Of a DNA stretch of 64,000 nt, positions 36,465 through 46,208 are shown piece by piece (the first letter of the stretch is position 1; every line of letters starts with the position of its first letter). The notes beneath the pieces were generated by a model. That model did no database searches. It saw nothing but the letters and a program-made list of their open reading frames with translations, and was not told the origin of the DNA. The position numbers and the translations under genes were made by a program. This DNA comes from Cytophagales bacterium (GTDB lineage: Bacteria > Bacteroidota > Bacteroidia > Cytophagales > Microscillaceae), in assembly GCA_004293905.1 (NCBI GenBank), contig RDZE01000016.1, positions 153,904 to 217,903 of the forward strand, written 5' to 3'.

Positions 36465-37733
36465 ATGTTACAAAAAATAGGTTTGTTTTTCCATCTGGTA
36501 TGGGAGAGTATTTATTTTGCTTTTCAAGCACTTCGCACTAATTTGTTAAGAACAACATTGTCCCTTTTGGGAGTAATGGTGGGTATTTTCTCCATTGTAT
36601 TAGTGTTCACTATAGTAAACGCCTTAGAACGTTCTATCCGTGAAGATATGGCATTTGTGGGCAACAATGTAATCTATGTACAAAAATTTCCTTGGATATT
36701 TGATGGTAATACAGAATTTAAGTGGTGGGTATATTTCAGACGACCCAATAATACTATAGAAGAATTCAAATACCTTGAGAAAAATGTGATGGAAGCTGCT
36801 GCTACTTGTTTAATTGTAGCACGTGGCAATAATACATTGAAATATAAAAATAGTAGTATTGGGGGGATTGTACTGATGGGGGTTTCTTATCAATACAGCA
36901 AGGTAAGAGATGTAGAATTGGTACAAGGGCGTTATTTCACACAGCAAGAAATGGAGAGTGCGCGCAGTGTAGCCATTGTAGGGTCAGATATTGCCGAAAC
37001 TTTGTTCCCCAAAGAAAGCCCTATTGGGAAAATAGTTCGCATCAAAGGAAATAGTTTTCAAATCATCGGAATAATGAAAAAAGAGGGTGCTAATATGTTT
37101 GGTGATACCTCAAATGACATACGCCTTATCGTTCCTTATGGTGCTTTTACTAAAGTATACACTATGGGAATACGCGGCATTGCGCCAAGTATTGCTTTTA
37201 AAGGCAGAGATGATGACCCAGGACAAATAGCTTTGGAAGGAGAGGTCAAAAGCCTTTTGAGAGCCAAAAGACAACTTAAACCCACAGAGGAAGACGATTT
37301 TGCGATCAACAGAACAGAATCTTTTGCAAAGGCTATTTCTTCTCTTTTTGCCATTCTCGAAACAGCAGGTTGGATTATCGGAGGGTTCTCTATCTTGGTA
37401 GGTGGTTTTGGCATCGCCAACATCATGTTCGTTTCTGTAAAAGAACGTACTAACATTATCGGGATTCAAAAATCATTAGGAGCTAAAGACTATTTCATTC
37501 TTTTCCAATTCTTGTTCGAAGCCATCTTTCTAAGTATGATAGGCGGGCTGGCAGGCATTGGTTTGGTCTACCTCATCACAGCCATACCACAAGATTTTCT
37601 CACGTTGGGGCTTTCTTGGGGTAATATTACTACTGGGCTCAATGTGGCAGTGATTGTGGGGGTAGCCTCAGGAATTATCCCAGCCTATTTAGCCGCAAGA
37701 ATGAACCCTGTAGATGCGATTCGTTCAAAATAA
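36465..37733 (+). CDS. FtsX/MacB-type ABC transporter permease
   Basis: A 422-residue permease with four membrane segments. An N-terminal one (about 23-45, LSLLGVMVGIFSIVLVF) is followed by a large periplasmic MacB-core domain (50-290), and three at the C-terminus (about 300-320, 345-370 and 385-410). VKERTNIIGIQKSLGA is the coupling helix. It fits macrolide or lipoprotein-type exporters, but the substrate is unknown. No ATPase is adjacent; the closest MacB-type ATPase in the window is at 46209. It is preceded by no strong promoter. Confidence 0.87.
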   Translation: MLQKIGLFFHLVWESIYFAFQALRTNLLRTTLSLLGVMVGIFSIVLVFTIVNALERSIREDMAFVGNNVIYVQKFPWIFDGNTEFKWWVYFRRPNNTIEEFKYLEKNVMEAAATCLIVARGNNTLKYKNSSIGGIVLMGVSYQYSKVRDVELVQGRYFTQQEMESARSVAIVGSDIAETLFPKESPIGKIVRIKGNSFQIIGIMKKEGANMFGDTSNDIRLIVPYGAFTKVYTMGIRGIAPSIAFKGRDDDPGQIALEGEVKSLLRAKRQLKPTEEDDFAINRTESFAKAISSLFAILETAGWIIGGFSILVGGFGIANIMFVSVKERTNIIGIQKSLGAKDYFILFQFLFEAIFLSMIGGLAGIGLVYLITAIPQDFLTLGLSWGNITTGLNVAVIVGVASGIIPAYLAARMNPVDAIRSK

Positions 37734-37779
37734 TTTTTATCTTTGTGCCTTATTATATTTCGGAATACCCAAAAATGAG

Positions 37780-37787
37780 TATTTTTG
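37780..37787 (+). promoter_or_regulatory. -7 element ahead of lysS
   Basis: TATTTTTG matches TAnnTTTG about 45 bases before the lysS ATG. No TTG partner is seen. Confidence 0.4.
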
Positions 37788-37832
37788 TAACCTTTTTGTA
37801 ACAAAACTGAGCAACAAAGATTTATATATTGT

Positions 37833-39554
37833 ATGCAAATACTTAGTGAACAAGAACAACAAAGACGCGATAAAATAGCACAACTACACCAGTTAGGAAT
37901 AAACCCTTACCCTGCGGCTTCGTACCCCGTAAGCCACTATTGTAACGAGGTGCAAACCCAATTCGAAAGCAACCCCGATGCCTTTCAAGAAGTAACACTT
38001 AGTGGGCGTTTGATGATATTCAGAATACAAGGAAGTGCTTCTTTTGCTGAAATTCAAGACAGTACGGGTAGAATACAACTTTACATCAGACGTGATGATA
38101 TTTGCCCCGAAGAAGATAAAACACTTTACAATACTGTGTTTAAAAAGTTATTAGATATTGGTGATTTTATAGGTGTAAAAGGTTTTGTATTCAAAACCCA
38201 AACAGGTGAAATCACGCTTCATGTAAAAGAATTTACCTTGCTTACCAAATCACTAAAACCACTTCCTATAGTTCGTACTGATGAGGCAGGCAATGTATAT
38301 GATGAAGTAACAGATAAAGAATTTCGTTATAGACAACGCTATGCCGATTTGATAGTGAACCCTAATATCAAAGATACTTTTATCAAGCGTACACAACTGA
38401 TTAGTTCAATGCGTCAGTTCCTAAGTCAGAAGGGATACTTAGAAGTAGAAACGCCCATACTACAACCCATACATGGAGGTGCTTCAGCACGCCCTTTTAA
38501 AACACACCATAACACACTTGATATGCCTCTTTATTTGCGTATAGCCAATGAGCTTTATCTCAAAAGGCTTATCGTAGGAGGTTTTGAAGGTGTTTTCGAG
38601 TTTGCAAAAGATTTCAGAAACGAAGGTATGAGCCGTTTTCACAACCCCGAATTTACGCAAGTAGAATTTTATGTGGCTTACAAAGACTATCTTTGGATGA
38701 TGGACACTACCGAAGAAATGATAGAAAAAGTAGCCATCGACTTACACGGCACTACCGAGGTGAAAGTAGGAGAACATATCATTAATTTCAAAAGACCTTG
38801 GAAAAGATTTACCATGTTTGAAGCTATAGCCCATTATACAGGTATTGACATCAGCAATATGGACGAAGAAGCCCTGCGAAATGTATGCAAAAAATTTGAT
38901 ATAGCAACCGATAACACAATGGGGAAAGCCAAACTCATAGACGAAATTTTTGGTGAAAAAGTAGAACCTTTGCTCATACAGCCTACTTTTATTATGGACT
39001 ACCCCGTAGAAATGTCCCCTTTGACTAAAAAACACCGTAGTAAAGAAGGTTTAGTAGAACGCTTTGAGGGTATTTGTAATGGAAAAGAAATTTGTAATGC
39101 TTATTCAGAATTGAACGACCCTATAGACCAACGCGCTCGTTTTGAGGAGCAACTCCAATTGGCAGAAAGAGGAGATGAGGAAGCAATGGCAATGGACGAA
39201 GATTTCCTTAGAGCCTTAGAATATGGTATGCCACCTACAGCAGGTATAGGCATAGGCATAGACCGCCTCACGATGATAATGACCAATTCGCCCTCTATCC
39301 AAGATGTATTGTTTTTCCCTCAGATGCGACCCGAAAAGAAAATAGAATTTGCCAAAAATGAAGATTATATGGCATTGGGTATCAGAGAAGAACTAATACC
39401 GATGATACAAAAAATGGGGCTACTTACTATAGAAGAATTGAAAAAAGCAAACCCTAATAAAATATTTAATGATATGGGGGTGATGCGTAAAAAAATGAAA
39501 TTAGATGCCGTAAAACTACCCTCAAAAGAGGAAGTAGAAAATTGGTTTCAATAA
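37833..39554 (+). CDS. lysS: Lysyl-tRNA synthetase, class II
   Basis: A 573-residue enzyme charging tRNA-Lys. An OB-fold anticodon-binding domain spans about 50-160. Motif 2 is FEFAKDFRNEGMSRFHNPEF, and motif 3 is GIGIGIDRLTMI. The C-terminus has a 70-residue extension beyond the E. coli enzyme, which I recall is usual in this phylum. It is followed 15 bases later by the membrane TPR gene. Confidence 0.96.
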   Translation: MQILSEQEQQRRDKIAQLHQLGINPYPAASYPVSHYCNEVQTQFESNPDAFQEVTLSGRLMIFRIQGSASFAEIQDSTGRIQLYIRRDDICPEEDKTLYNTVFKKLLDIGDFIGVKGFVFKTQTGEITLHVKEFTLLTKSLKPLPIVRTDEAGNVYDEVTDKEFRYRQRYADLIVNPNIKDTFIKRTQLISSMRQFLSQKGYLEVETPILQPIHGGASARPFKTHHNTLDMPLYLRIANELYLKRLIVGGFEGVFEFAKDFRNEGMSRFHNPEFTQVEFYVAYKDYLWMMDTTEEMIEKVAIDLHGTTEVKVGEHIINFKRPWKRFTMFEAIAHYTGIDISNMDEEALRNVCKKFDIATDNTMGKAKLIDEIFGEKVEPLLIQPTFIMDYPVEMSPLTKKHRSKEGLVERFEGICNGKEICNAYSELNDPIDQRARFEEQLQLAERGDEEAMAMDEDFLRALEYGMPPTAGIGIGIDRLTMIMTNSPSIQDVLFFPQMRPEKKIEFAKNEDYMALGIREELIPMIQKMGLLTIEELKKANPNKIFNDMGVMRKKMKLDAVKLPSKEEVENWFQ

Positions 39555-39569
39555 AAACAATTACTATTC

Positions 39570-42563
39570 ATGCAAGAAATCCTATTTTGGAATCAGTGGG
39601 CAAAAGACCGCAAAGGGCTCTATACTTTTGCCCTCTTCTGTTTTGTAGCGGCAATGACTTGGCTCATATATGCCTACACAACACAATACAGCAATATACT
39701 CACTTGGCAAAAAAAACACAGTGTAGAGAGTGTAGAGGTAATGATTGGCAAAATACAACAAGGCTTATTTGAACTTCCTGCCTCACAAGACACCTATGTA
39801 GTGGTGGAGAGCTACCAACCTTCTAATATTTTACTAAACCCTTATTTTAGCTATCTTAATCTATTTTTTTGGCTCGTAGCCATGTGCTTATACTTGGCAT
39901 TGATTGGCGAACTCTCGCGCCGCTATTATACCATAGGGGCTATTGTTTTTATTGTATTTTTGATTTATCTTCAACCCAATCATCTTGCTTCCTTAGGTAG
40001 CTATAGCGATGCGGTAGTAGTCATACTTTTGTTGGTTTATTTACTACCAAGTTATTATATGCATGCATTTGTACCCGAAAAAGTAGGTTTCTTGGGGCGT
40101 TTTTTTATTTTTTTATTCCTTAGTCTGAGTGTAGGTGCTTGGTTACTACTGAGTAGCCCCTCTCAATATCCTGCTGTTTATTTGGCTAATTATGGTATGG
40201 CACTCCCTGCCCTGATTACCCTCATCTTTATCGTCATTGTAGCCCACGAAATACCCTATTGGTTTTTGTTCCTACTTACACGCTACCACACAGGCTCGGG
40301 TGAAAAAAGAAACACTCTGATGCATTTGGTTGTGATTAGCACAATTTATATAGGTAATTTGGCACTTTTATTCCTAAAAGAAGAAAGAGTTTTTGAAGTC
40401 AATATTTATTATTTAGACATCATGGCAGTTTTTATCTGCTCGGTTACGCTCGGTATTTGGGGCTATAGACAAAGGCGCGCCCTTATAGAACCCTTTTTGG
40501 GCAAAGAAAGTCAAGCCGAATTTTTTTACCTGCTCATCGCCATCATTAGTCTTGCAACCATTGCCTACAGCTTTGCTATGGGCAATGATACCCTCATGCA
40601 AATTTTTCTACATTTTATTCTTTATACTCATATTGCCTTAGGGACTGTTTTTGTGGTATATATACTCATCAATTTTTTCCCCTTACTTTGGCAAGATTGG
40701 GCAGTGTACCGCATTGCTTACAAAGGCGATATTTTTTCTTTTACTACCGCCCGATTTTTAGGATTTGCATTATTGATAATTCTATTCAACCAAAATATAC
40801 GTACTGACTACTATAAAAGTAACAGCGCCTACTATACTTCCATCGCCGATGTGCACTATCTACACAAAGATTACTCATTGGCTGAAGGCTTCTATAGAAA
40901 ATCCATGCAATACGATTTTGTGAGTTTTCATGTACGCTACGCACTTAGCACTTTGCCCAATATAGAAGTCAAAAGAGCAGAGCAAATTATACTTTTGAGG
41001 CAGGCATTACTCAAAAATCCGAACCCGTTTTTGTATGCAAAATTGACAGAAGCCTATTTACAAACCGACCAGTTAGATAGAGCTATACTAAATCTTCAAC
41101 AAGGCACAAAGTTATTTCCTGAAAATCCTTACCTAAATAACCAAATGGCACTACTCTACGAGCAAAAACAAGTACAAGACTCCGTAGTGTACCATTATAA
41201 AAAAGCCAATGCCGTCAATAATCTTTGGGCTTATTTGGCAAAGAATAAACTAAAGACGATGAACCTTGACGAACTGCCAGAAATAGCTGAAAATGATACC
41301 ATTGCAGCCGTCAATCAGTTAGCCGTTTGGAATTTATACACACAATACAAACCTGTAAAATTGAAAAAAGAATGGCTCGAAACAGGCAAACTCACCGCCA
41401 CAACCTATGCCTATTTGAACAACTATTCCATCAATCAATTGATTAAAAATGAGATAGATACACAACTCATAGCCACACTCAAGAAGTGCATCAGCCAACC
41501 TATCAATGCACCCGTACAAGACAATTTACAAATGTTAGCCAATCATTATCTCTATCAAACAGGCAATGCTGCCGAAGCTGTTCGCAATTTAGCAGGCAAC
41601 GCATTTCTGAAATCTTCACCCTATCACAACCGTACCTTAGGGCTTTGGCTCATAGAACAACAAGCATACGCCGCCGCTGCTACCTATCTAGAAACAGCCA
41701 TCAGATTAGGCGATACTGAATCTTCCATTTATTTGGCTATAGCACTTACCGAAAACAATCAATACGAAACAGGTGAATATTTATGGCAACAACTTGCAAC
41801 GCAAGATAAATACCCTACCTTGCAACAATTAGCACAACAAATTATAAGGGTAATGGGGACACCTACCAATATAAAAAATGATGCTGACCGATTTGCCTAT
41901 ATACACTATCAAAAGAAAAAAGCTACACAACAGACCTTAGATACGCTTTACCAAAAAATAACACAGCAAGAATTTAAAATATGGGCTGCCGCCGAACTCA
42001 TACCACTTTATTTAGAAAAAGACAGTATACAAAAAGCTACACGCCTTTTTAGTACACTCAAAGATACCAAAAACCTCAATAAGTCTATCTTATCACAACT
42101 CAACCTCGCTTACTTGCAACTCTTAGCCGCCCAGCGCGAATACAACACCTTGAAAGAAGAAAGTGAACGCATATTTTTACAAAGACCTCAAAGCCTCCAA
42201 CGCTTATTTTTTAAAGGAGTAGCCTTGTGGGGACTTAACCAAACCAAAGAAGCAAAAATATGGCTTGAAAAGGCACAACAAGCCTCACCATTTGCCGAAA
42301 ATATCATTATCGTATCTGCAACTTTTTTTCAACAAATACAACAAGACAAAGAAAAAGCCTATGAAATATTAGTAGGCGCAGTGCGTAGGAATCCCTTTTC
42401 TTTGGCATTGCAAAAAGCCTATGCACTACAAGCATTACAAATGCGGTTAGAAAATTTTGCCTTAGATGCACTCAAAAAAGTAGAAAATCTTACAACCCCC
42501 CAAGACTTCGAACAATTTAAGGCTCAGTTTGAAAAACAACAAAAATTAATAGAAAATAACTAA
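39570..42563 (+). CDS. Large membrane protein with TPR repeats
   Basis: A 997-residue protein. The first 400 residues hold many hydrophobic membrane segments (around 20-40, 90-110, 120-140, 148-165, 175-195, 210-230, 250-265, 285-300, 325-345 and 350-370). The rest is helical and TPR-like, for instance NLQQGTKLFPENPYLNNQMALLYE near 515 and the pairs ending KALQMRLENF. I recognise no enzyme motif. It might be a gliding, secretion or surface-assembly scaffold, but this is only a guess. It is the likely second gene of the lysS transcript. Confidence 0.7.
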   Translation: MQEILFWNQWAKDRKGLYTFALFCFVAAMTWLIYAYTTQYSNILTWQKKHSVESVEVMIGKIQQGLFELPASQDTYVVVESYQPSNILLNPYFSYLNLFFWLVAMCLYLALIGELSRRYYTIGAIVFIVFLIYLQPNHLASLGSYSDAVVVILLLVYLLPSYYMHAFVPEKVGFLGRFFIFLFLSLSVGAWLLLSSPSQYPAVYLANYGMALPALITLIFIVIVAHEIPYWFLFLLTRYHTGSGEKRNTLMHLVVISTIYIGNLALLFLKEERVFEVNIYYLDIMAVFICSVTLGIWGYRQRRALIEPFLGKESQAEFFYLLIAIISLATIAYSFAMGNDTLMQIFLHFILYTHIALGTVFVVYILINFFPLLWQDWAVYRIAYKGDIFSFTTARFLGFALLIILFNQNIRTDYYKSNSAYYTSIADVHYLHKDYSLAEGFYRKSMQYDFVSFHVRYALSTLPNIEVKRAEQIILLRQALLKNPNPFLYAKLTEAYLQTDQLDRAILNLQQGTKLFPENPYLNNQMALLYEQKQVQDSVVYHYKKANAVNNLWAYLAKNKLKTMNLDELPEIAENDTIAAVNQLAVWNLYTQYKPVKLKKEWLETGKLTATTYAYLNNYSINQLIKNEIDTQLIATLKKCISQPINAPVQDNLQMLANHYLYQTGNAAEAVRNLAGNAFLKSSPYHNRTLGLWLIEQQAYAAAATYLETAIRLGDTESSIYLAIALTENNQYETGEYLWQQLATQDKYPTLQQLAQQIIRVMGTPTNIKNDADRFAYIHYQKKKATQQTLDTLYQKITQQEFKIWAAAELIPLYLEKDSIQKATRLFSTLKDTKNLNKSILSQLNLAYLQLLAAQREYNTLKEESERIFLQRPQSLQRLFFKGVALWGLNQTKEAKIWLEKAQQASPFAENIIIVSATFFQQIQQDKEKAYEILVGAVRRNPFSLALQKAYALQALQMRLENFALDALKKVENLTTPQDFEQFKAQFEKQQKLIENN

Positions 42564-42582
42564 TACTTTTGCGTTATATTTG
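42564..42582 (+). promoter_or_regulatory. Paired -7 elements ahead of the DUF6588 gene
   Basis: TACTTTTG (42564-42571) and TATATTTG (42575-42582) are both perfect TAnnTTTG matches, 31-50 bases before the ATG at 42613. Neither has a clear -33 partner. The in-frame TTG at 42580 is inside the second element and is unlikely to be a start. Confidence 0.45.
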
Positions 42583-42612
42583 CGTATAAAAGGCAAGTTA
42601 AAAATAGAAAAA

Positions 42613-43746
42613 ATGAAAAAAAATTACATCTCCTATCTTACTATCTTATACTTCTTTTATACTACCTTAGCCATAACAACAGCCTCTGCCCAATCGCGTA
42701 TCTCACAATTTACACAAGCAGGGTTGGTTGGCGATGCCAATAAATTAGGCGAGGCTTATATCACTCCACTCAATCACGCCTTCGGAAACCTACTCAACCA
42801 AGGTTGGTTCAATACAGGAGAAGCACTCCGCACAGGGCGTTTCGAATTGCGCATTATCACTTCCGCTGTGCTTGTACCTGCCGAAGCGGAATCCTTTGAC
42901 ATCAATAGCCTCAATCTACAATCAGGGTTTCGCGTAGAACAAGGAAGTAGCCAAACGCCTACTTTTTTTGGTGGTGATAGCGATGGACCTACACTAATTC
43001 AACGTTACAACCCACCCCAAGTAACAACCCCCTCTACCATTCAATTCAATGCTCCACAAGGCATTGGGCTTCCTCTTTTCGCATTGCCTATGATACAAGC
43101 AGGCGTTGGTATATGGAAAGGTTTAGAACTCAACTTACGCTTTTTCCCCGAATTAGAAATTCCAACAACTGATAATAGTAGTAGTTTCGCCCTTAAAATG
43201 TTCGGAGTAGGAGCTAAATGGGAGTTCCAGCAGTTTGTTCCCATCATCAATCTATGGCGTGTACACATGTCATTAGGTGTTGGCTACACACAGCTCTCCG
43301 CAAGTACTACCCTTAATCAGCCCGAAAATGTAGGTATTCCTTATCTTTCAGGCATAACCACCCCCACTGCTGGTTTTTATGATTCACAAAGTGCAGGCTA
43401 CAATGTAAGAGGTTTTAATATTAATTTACTTATTTCAAAAAAAATAAGATTGCTTACACTCTACTCTGCCTTCCGATACGAAAGTTCTTCTGCTTCTATT
43501 AGTGTAGCGGGCAATTATCCTTTTTTGTTAATAGAAACCAATGCCAGCAATCCTAACTTTAATAGAATTGCCCAAAGCTATATTAGCAATCCTATTGACA
43601 TCAATACTTCTTTTCAACAAGCCTCCCTCTCATTGGGTTTTCGCTTGCGGTTTCTTAGTATTGTTACTTTCAATTTAGAAGGTACTTATGGTACAAAAGG
43701 CTACCATAATGCCTCATTTGGGTTAGGATTTGGAAGATTTAACTAA
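42613..43746 (+). CDS. DUF6588 family outer-membrane barrel protein
   Basis: A 377-residue exported protein with a signal peptide ending TASA-Q. The mature N-terminus ([25 protein letters not shown], kept to motif form) fits DUF6588, a Bacteroidota outer-membrane barrel family. Alternating strand patterns follow. Function is unknown. It ends 13 bases ahead of nuoC, so the two are probably co-transcribed. Confidence 0.75.
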   Translation: MKKNYISYLTILYFFYTTLAITTASAQSRISQFTQAGLVGDANKLGEAYITPLNHAFGNLLNQGWFNTGEALRTGRFELRIITSAVLVPAEAESFDINSLNLQSGFRVEQGSSQTPTFFGGDSDGPTLIQRYNPPQVTTPSTIQFNAPQGIGLPLFALPMIQAGVGIWKGLELNLRFFPELEIPTTDNSSSFALKMFGVGAKWEFQQFVPIINLWRVHMSLGVGYTQLSASTTLNQPENVGIPYLSGITTPTAGFYDSQSAGYNVRGFNINLLISKKIRLLTLYSAFRYESSSASISVAGNYPFLLIETNASNPNFNRIAQSYISNPIDINTSFQQASLSLGFRLRFLSIVTFNLEGTYGTKGYHNASFGLGFGRFN

Positions 43747-43759
43747 ACTAAAAAGTAAA

Positions 43760-44269
43760 ATGACAAAAAAAAGTTGGAAAGAAGCACGTGAAATCATCTT
43801 AGCATTACACAGAGAAGACATCGTTGATATCCAATCAGAAACAGAGATAGAAATTTGGCAAATCAAACCCGAACAGATAACTGCCGTATGCCAAACACTC
43901 TACACCAATGAGAATACCTACTTCGATTATTTGGCTTGCATTACAGGCATAGACAATGGCACAGAAGCTAAAACAATGCAAATCATTTATCATCTTAATT
44001 CTATAGTATACCAATTCAAACTCGTACTCACTGTTACACTTCCACGCAACAACACCCCAGACGAACTACCACCTACTGTCCCCTCCGTAACTTCCGTATG
44101 GCGTGGTGCTAATTGGCACGAAAGAGAAATTTTTGACCTTTTAGGCATACATTTTAGCCAACACCCCGACCTACGAAGAATTTTACTACCCAACGATTGG
44201 CAAGGGCACCCCTTACGTAAAGACTATCAACACCAAGAAGACTATAGAGGTATTAAAGTTGCCTACTAA
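43760..44269 (+). CDS. nuoC: NADH-quinone oxidoreductase subunit C
   Basis: A 169-residue subunit of complex I. The family end motif is [14 protein letters not shown], then [13 protein letters not shown] and GHPLRKDY. It belongs to the peripheral arm where electrons pass to quinone. I chose the ATG at 43760; an ATG at 43730 would overlap the preceding gene by 17 bases. It is alone: no nuoA, B or D is nearby, so the complex I genes are scattered, or the full operon lies outside the window. The C-terminal GIKVAY resembles other Bacteroidota NuoC. Confidence 0.88.
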   Translation: MTKKSWKEAREIILALHREDIVDIQSETEIEIWQIKPEQITAVCQTLYTNENTYFDYLACITGIDNGTEAKTMQIIYHLNSIVYQFKLVLTVTLPRNNTPDELPPTVPSVTSVWRGANWHEREIFDLLGIHFSQHPDLRRILLPNDWQGHPLRKDYQHQEDYRGIKVAY

Positions 44270-44316
44270 GTTAAACCTTTTCCTATTTTGATGGTCAAAG
44301 TAGAAAAAATTGTATT

Positions 44317-44856
44317 TTGGACGAGCAAACCCTCATTCATTCACTAAAAAACCCAGAGGCACGAAAAGAAGCCTTTGAATGGCTCATGCACAACTATCAG
44401 CGAAAAGTCTATAGCATTGTGCGAAAAATGGTCATAGACCATGAAGACGCAGACGATATTACTCAAGAAGTATTCATCAGAATATGGAAAAGTTTGGACA
44501 ATTTCAGAGGCGATGCCAAACTATTTACTTGGATTTATAAAATAACAACTAACTTATGCCTTAATTTTTTGCAAAAAAAGAAAAAAAAATTCTGGCTTTC
44601 TATTCAAAACATAAGCAAAGACCTCACCCAAAAACTTGAAAGTAGCCCCTACGTAGAAGCCAACGAAGTACAACTAAAACTCCAAAAAGCACTTTTAAAA
44701 CTACCCGATAAACAAAGACTCGTATTCAATATGAAATACTACGAAGACCTAAAATATGAAGAAATCTCTGAAATATTAGGCACAAGCATCGGCGCACTAA
44801 AAGCCTCTTACCACTTAGCCGTAAAAAAAATAGAAGAATCTCTACAAACAGATTAA
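44317..44856 (+). CDS. ECF-type RNA polymerase sigma factor
   Basis: A 179-residue sigma-70 family factor with regions 2 and 4 only. Region 2 spans about 20-95 with DADDITQEVFIRIWKSL and FRGDAKLFTWIYKI, and region 4 spans about 120-175 with LPDKQRLVFNMKYYEDLKYEEISEI and SIGALKASYHLAVKKI. There is no ATG in the right place. I use the TTG at 44317 because an upstream ATT is the only other option. That TTG lies in a TATTTTG that could also be a -7 promoter element. A putative anti-sigma gene follows after 31 bases. The target genes are unknown. Confidence 0.88.
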   Translation: MDEQTLIHSLKNPEARKEAFEWLMHNYQRKVYSIVRKMVIDHEDADDITQEVFIRIWKSLDNFRGDAKLFTWIYKITTNLCLNFLQKKKKKFWLSIQNISKDLTQKLESSPYVEANEVQLKLQKALLKLPDKQRLVFNMKYYEDLKYEEISEILGTSIGALKASYHLAVKKIEESLQTD

Positions 44857-44887
44857 ACCTTTTGCATAGTTAATAGTCTAAAAAACA

Positions 44888-45655
44888 ATGAAGAAAGTGA
44901 TTAAAATACAAGACTTAGAAAAACAAAATATTTTCAAGACACCTGAAAACTATTTTGAAACACTTTCTATGCGTATAGAAACAAAAATCAATAAAACAAC
45001 ACTTCCTATCAATAAAGAAGAAATATTCCAACTTCCTGAAAAGCACTATTTTGAGAAGCTAAGCCAAAAAATAATCACCAAAACCAGCCAAAAAAGCACC
45101 AACCTATTTCCACAAAAACAAGACATATTTATAGCTCCGCCTCAATACTTCGATTGGCTACCCCAAAAAATCAAACAAAGAATAAAGCAAATACCCAAAA
45201 ACAAACACACTATTCCACAAAGATATGCTCTTGTACCCCTCATTATGAGTATAACAGCGATGCTACTTTTCTTCATGCTATACTATCCTACAAACCCCGC
45301 TAAAACGTTGCTTTCGCAACAAGATTATGCCAGACACTTACCCAAAAATAATTTTACCCAACTATTAACTTCAGGAGGCAAAGAAACCAAACAATATCTA
45401 CCAAAAAACACACAAATAGCCGCAAAACAAGCGAAAACTCCTCAATTGGCAACACAAAATGAAAACCAAAATTGGTCAAAACAAGAAATAATAGACTATT
45501 TACACCAACACGATGCCATAGAAACGCACGAAATAATCACCAACCTTACAACAGAAAAAGAAGAAAAACAAAAAATAAAAACCTTAGAAATAGACAAAGA
45601 AGCACTCATTGAAATATTAGTAGAAGACGATGTCGCACAAGAAGATTTATATTAG
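44888..45655 (+). CDS. Putative anti-sigma factor with three internal repeats
   Basis: A 255-residue protein I know only by context. Residues 15-34, 46-66 and 80-99 are three repeats of a IFxxPxxYFExLxxKI pattern. A membrane segment lies at about 113-133. The remainder is Lys/Gln-rich and, by topology, outside the cytoplasm. It follows an ECF sigma gene, so it most likely holds the sigma factor at the membrane through its N-terminal half. No zinc motif is visible. The overlap with the next reading frame is minor. Confidence 0.65.
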   Translation: MKKVIKIQDLEKQNIFKTPENYFETLSMRIETKINKTTLPINKEEIFQLPEKHYFEKLSQKIITKTSQKSTNLFPQKQDIFIAPPQYFDWLPQKIKQRIKQIPKNKHTIPQRYALVPLIMSITAMLLFFMLYYPTNPAKTLLSQQDYARHLPKNNFTQLLTSGGKETKQYLPKNTQIAAKQAKTPQLATQNENQNWSKQEIIDYLHQHDAIETHEIITNLTTEKEEKQKIKTLEIDKEALIEILVEDDVAQEDLY

Positions 45656-45677
45656 AATTAATAACAGAAACAAAATA

Positions 45678-46130
45678 ATGAAAACTATTAAAGGAATATA
45701 TACAATATTACTATTCGGATTGATCTGCTTCCTAAACCTAAAAGCCCAAGCCCAACCTAACCTTGAGGAGCAACGCAAAAGAATACTTGATTTTAAAATA
45801 GGCATTATCAAAGAAAGGCTACATTTTACAAATGCTACCCAAGAACAAAATTTTTTTACCTACTACATACAGTACGAAAATGCCAAAATTGAAAATAAAA
45901 AAATCATGGCGCAAATACGCAAAGAAAAATTCAACTTTACCGCCTCCGACGCCGAACTATTAGCCGCTATGGAGCTACTAATGAGCTATCAACAAAAAGA
46001 TTTAGACATAGAAAAAGAATACCAAAAAAAATTCTTAGAAGTCATCAGCGTAAGACAATTGGTAGAACTATACCGTACAGAACAAGAAATTAGGAAACAA
46101 CTCCTACAAAAACTTTCAGAAAACGAATAA
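45678..46130 (+). CDS. Spy/CpxP-like periplasmic protein
   Basis: A 150-residue exported protein with a signal peptide ending AQA-Q. It is almost all amphipathic helix and rich in charged residues, with an LTxxQ-like region near ERLHFTNATQEQNFFTYY. This resembles the Spy/CpxP group, periplasmic helical chaperones or stress sensors. It lies in the sigma/anti-sigma unit and may be the unit's envelope sensor. The start ATG at 45678 gives a good signal peptide. Confidence 0.6.
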   Translation: MKTIKGIYTILLFGLICFLNLKAQAQPNLEEQRKRILDFKIGIIKERLHFTNATQEQNFFTYYIQYENAKIENKKIMAQIRKEKFNFTASDAELLAAMELLMSYQQKDLDIEKEYQKKFLEVISVRQLVELYRTEQEIRKQLLQKLSENE

Positions 46131-46208
46131 AAAAAATACGCATTAAGTAAGAATTAGCACTACTTTTCTACTCATAGAGTATTAGAATAACTCGTTTCAG
46201 ACGAAATC

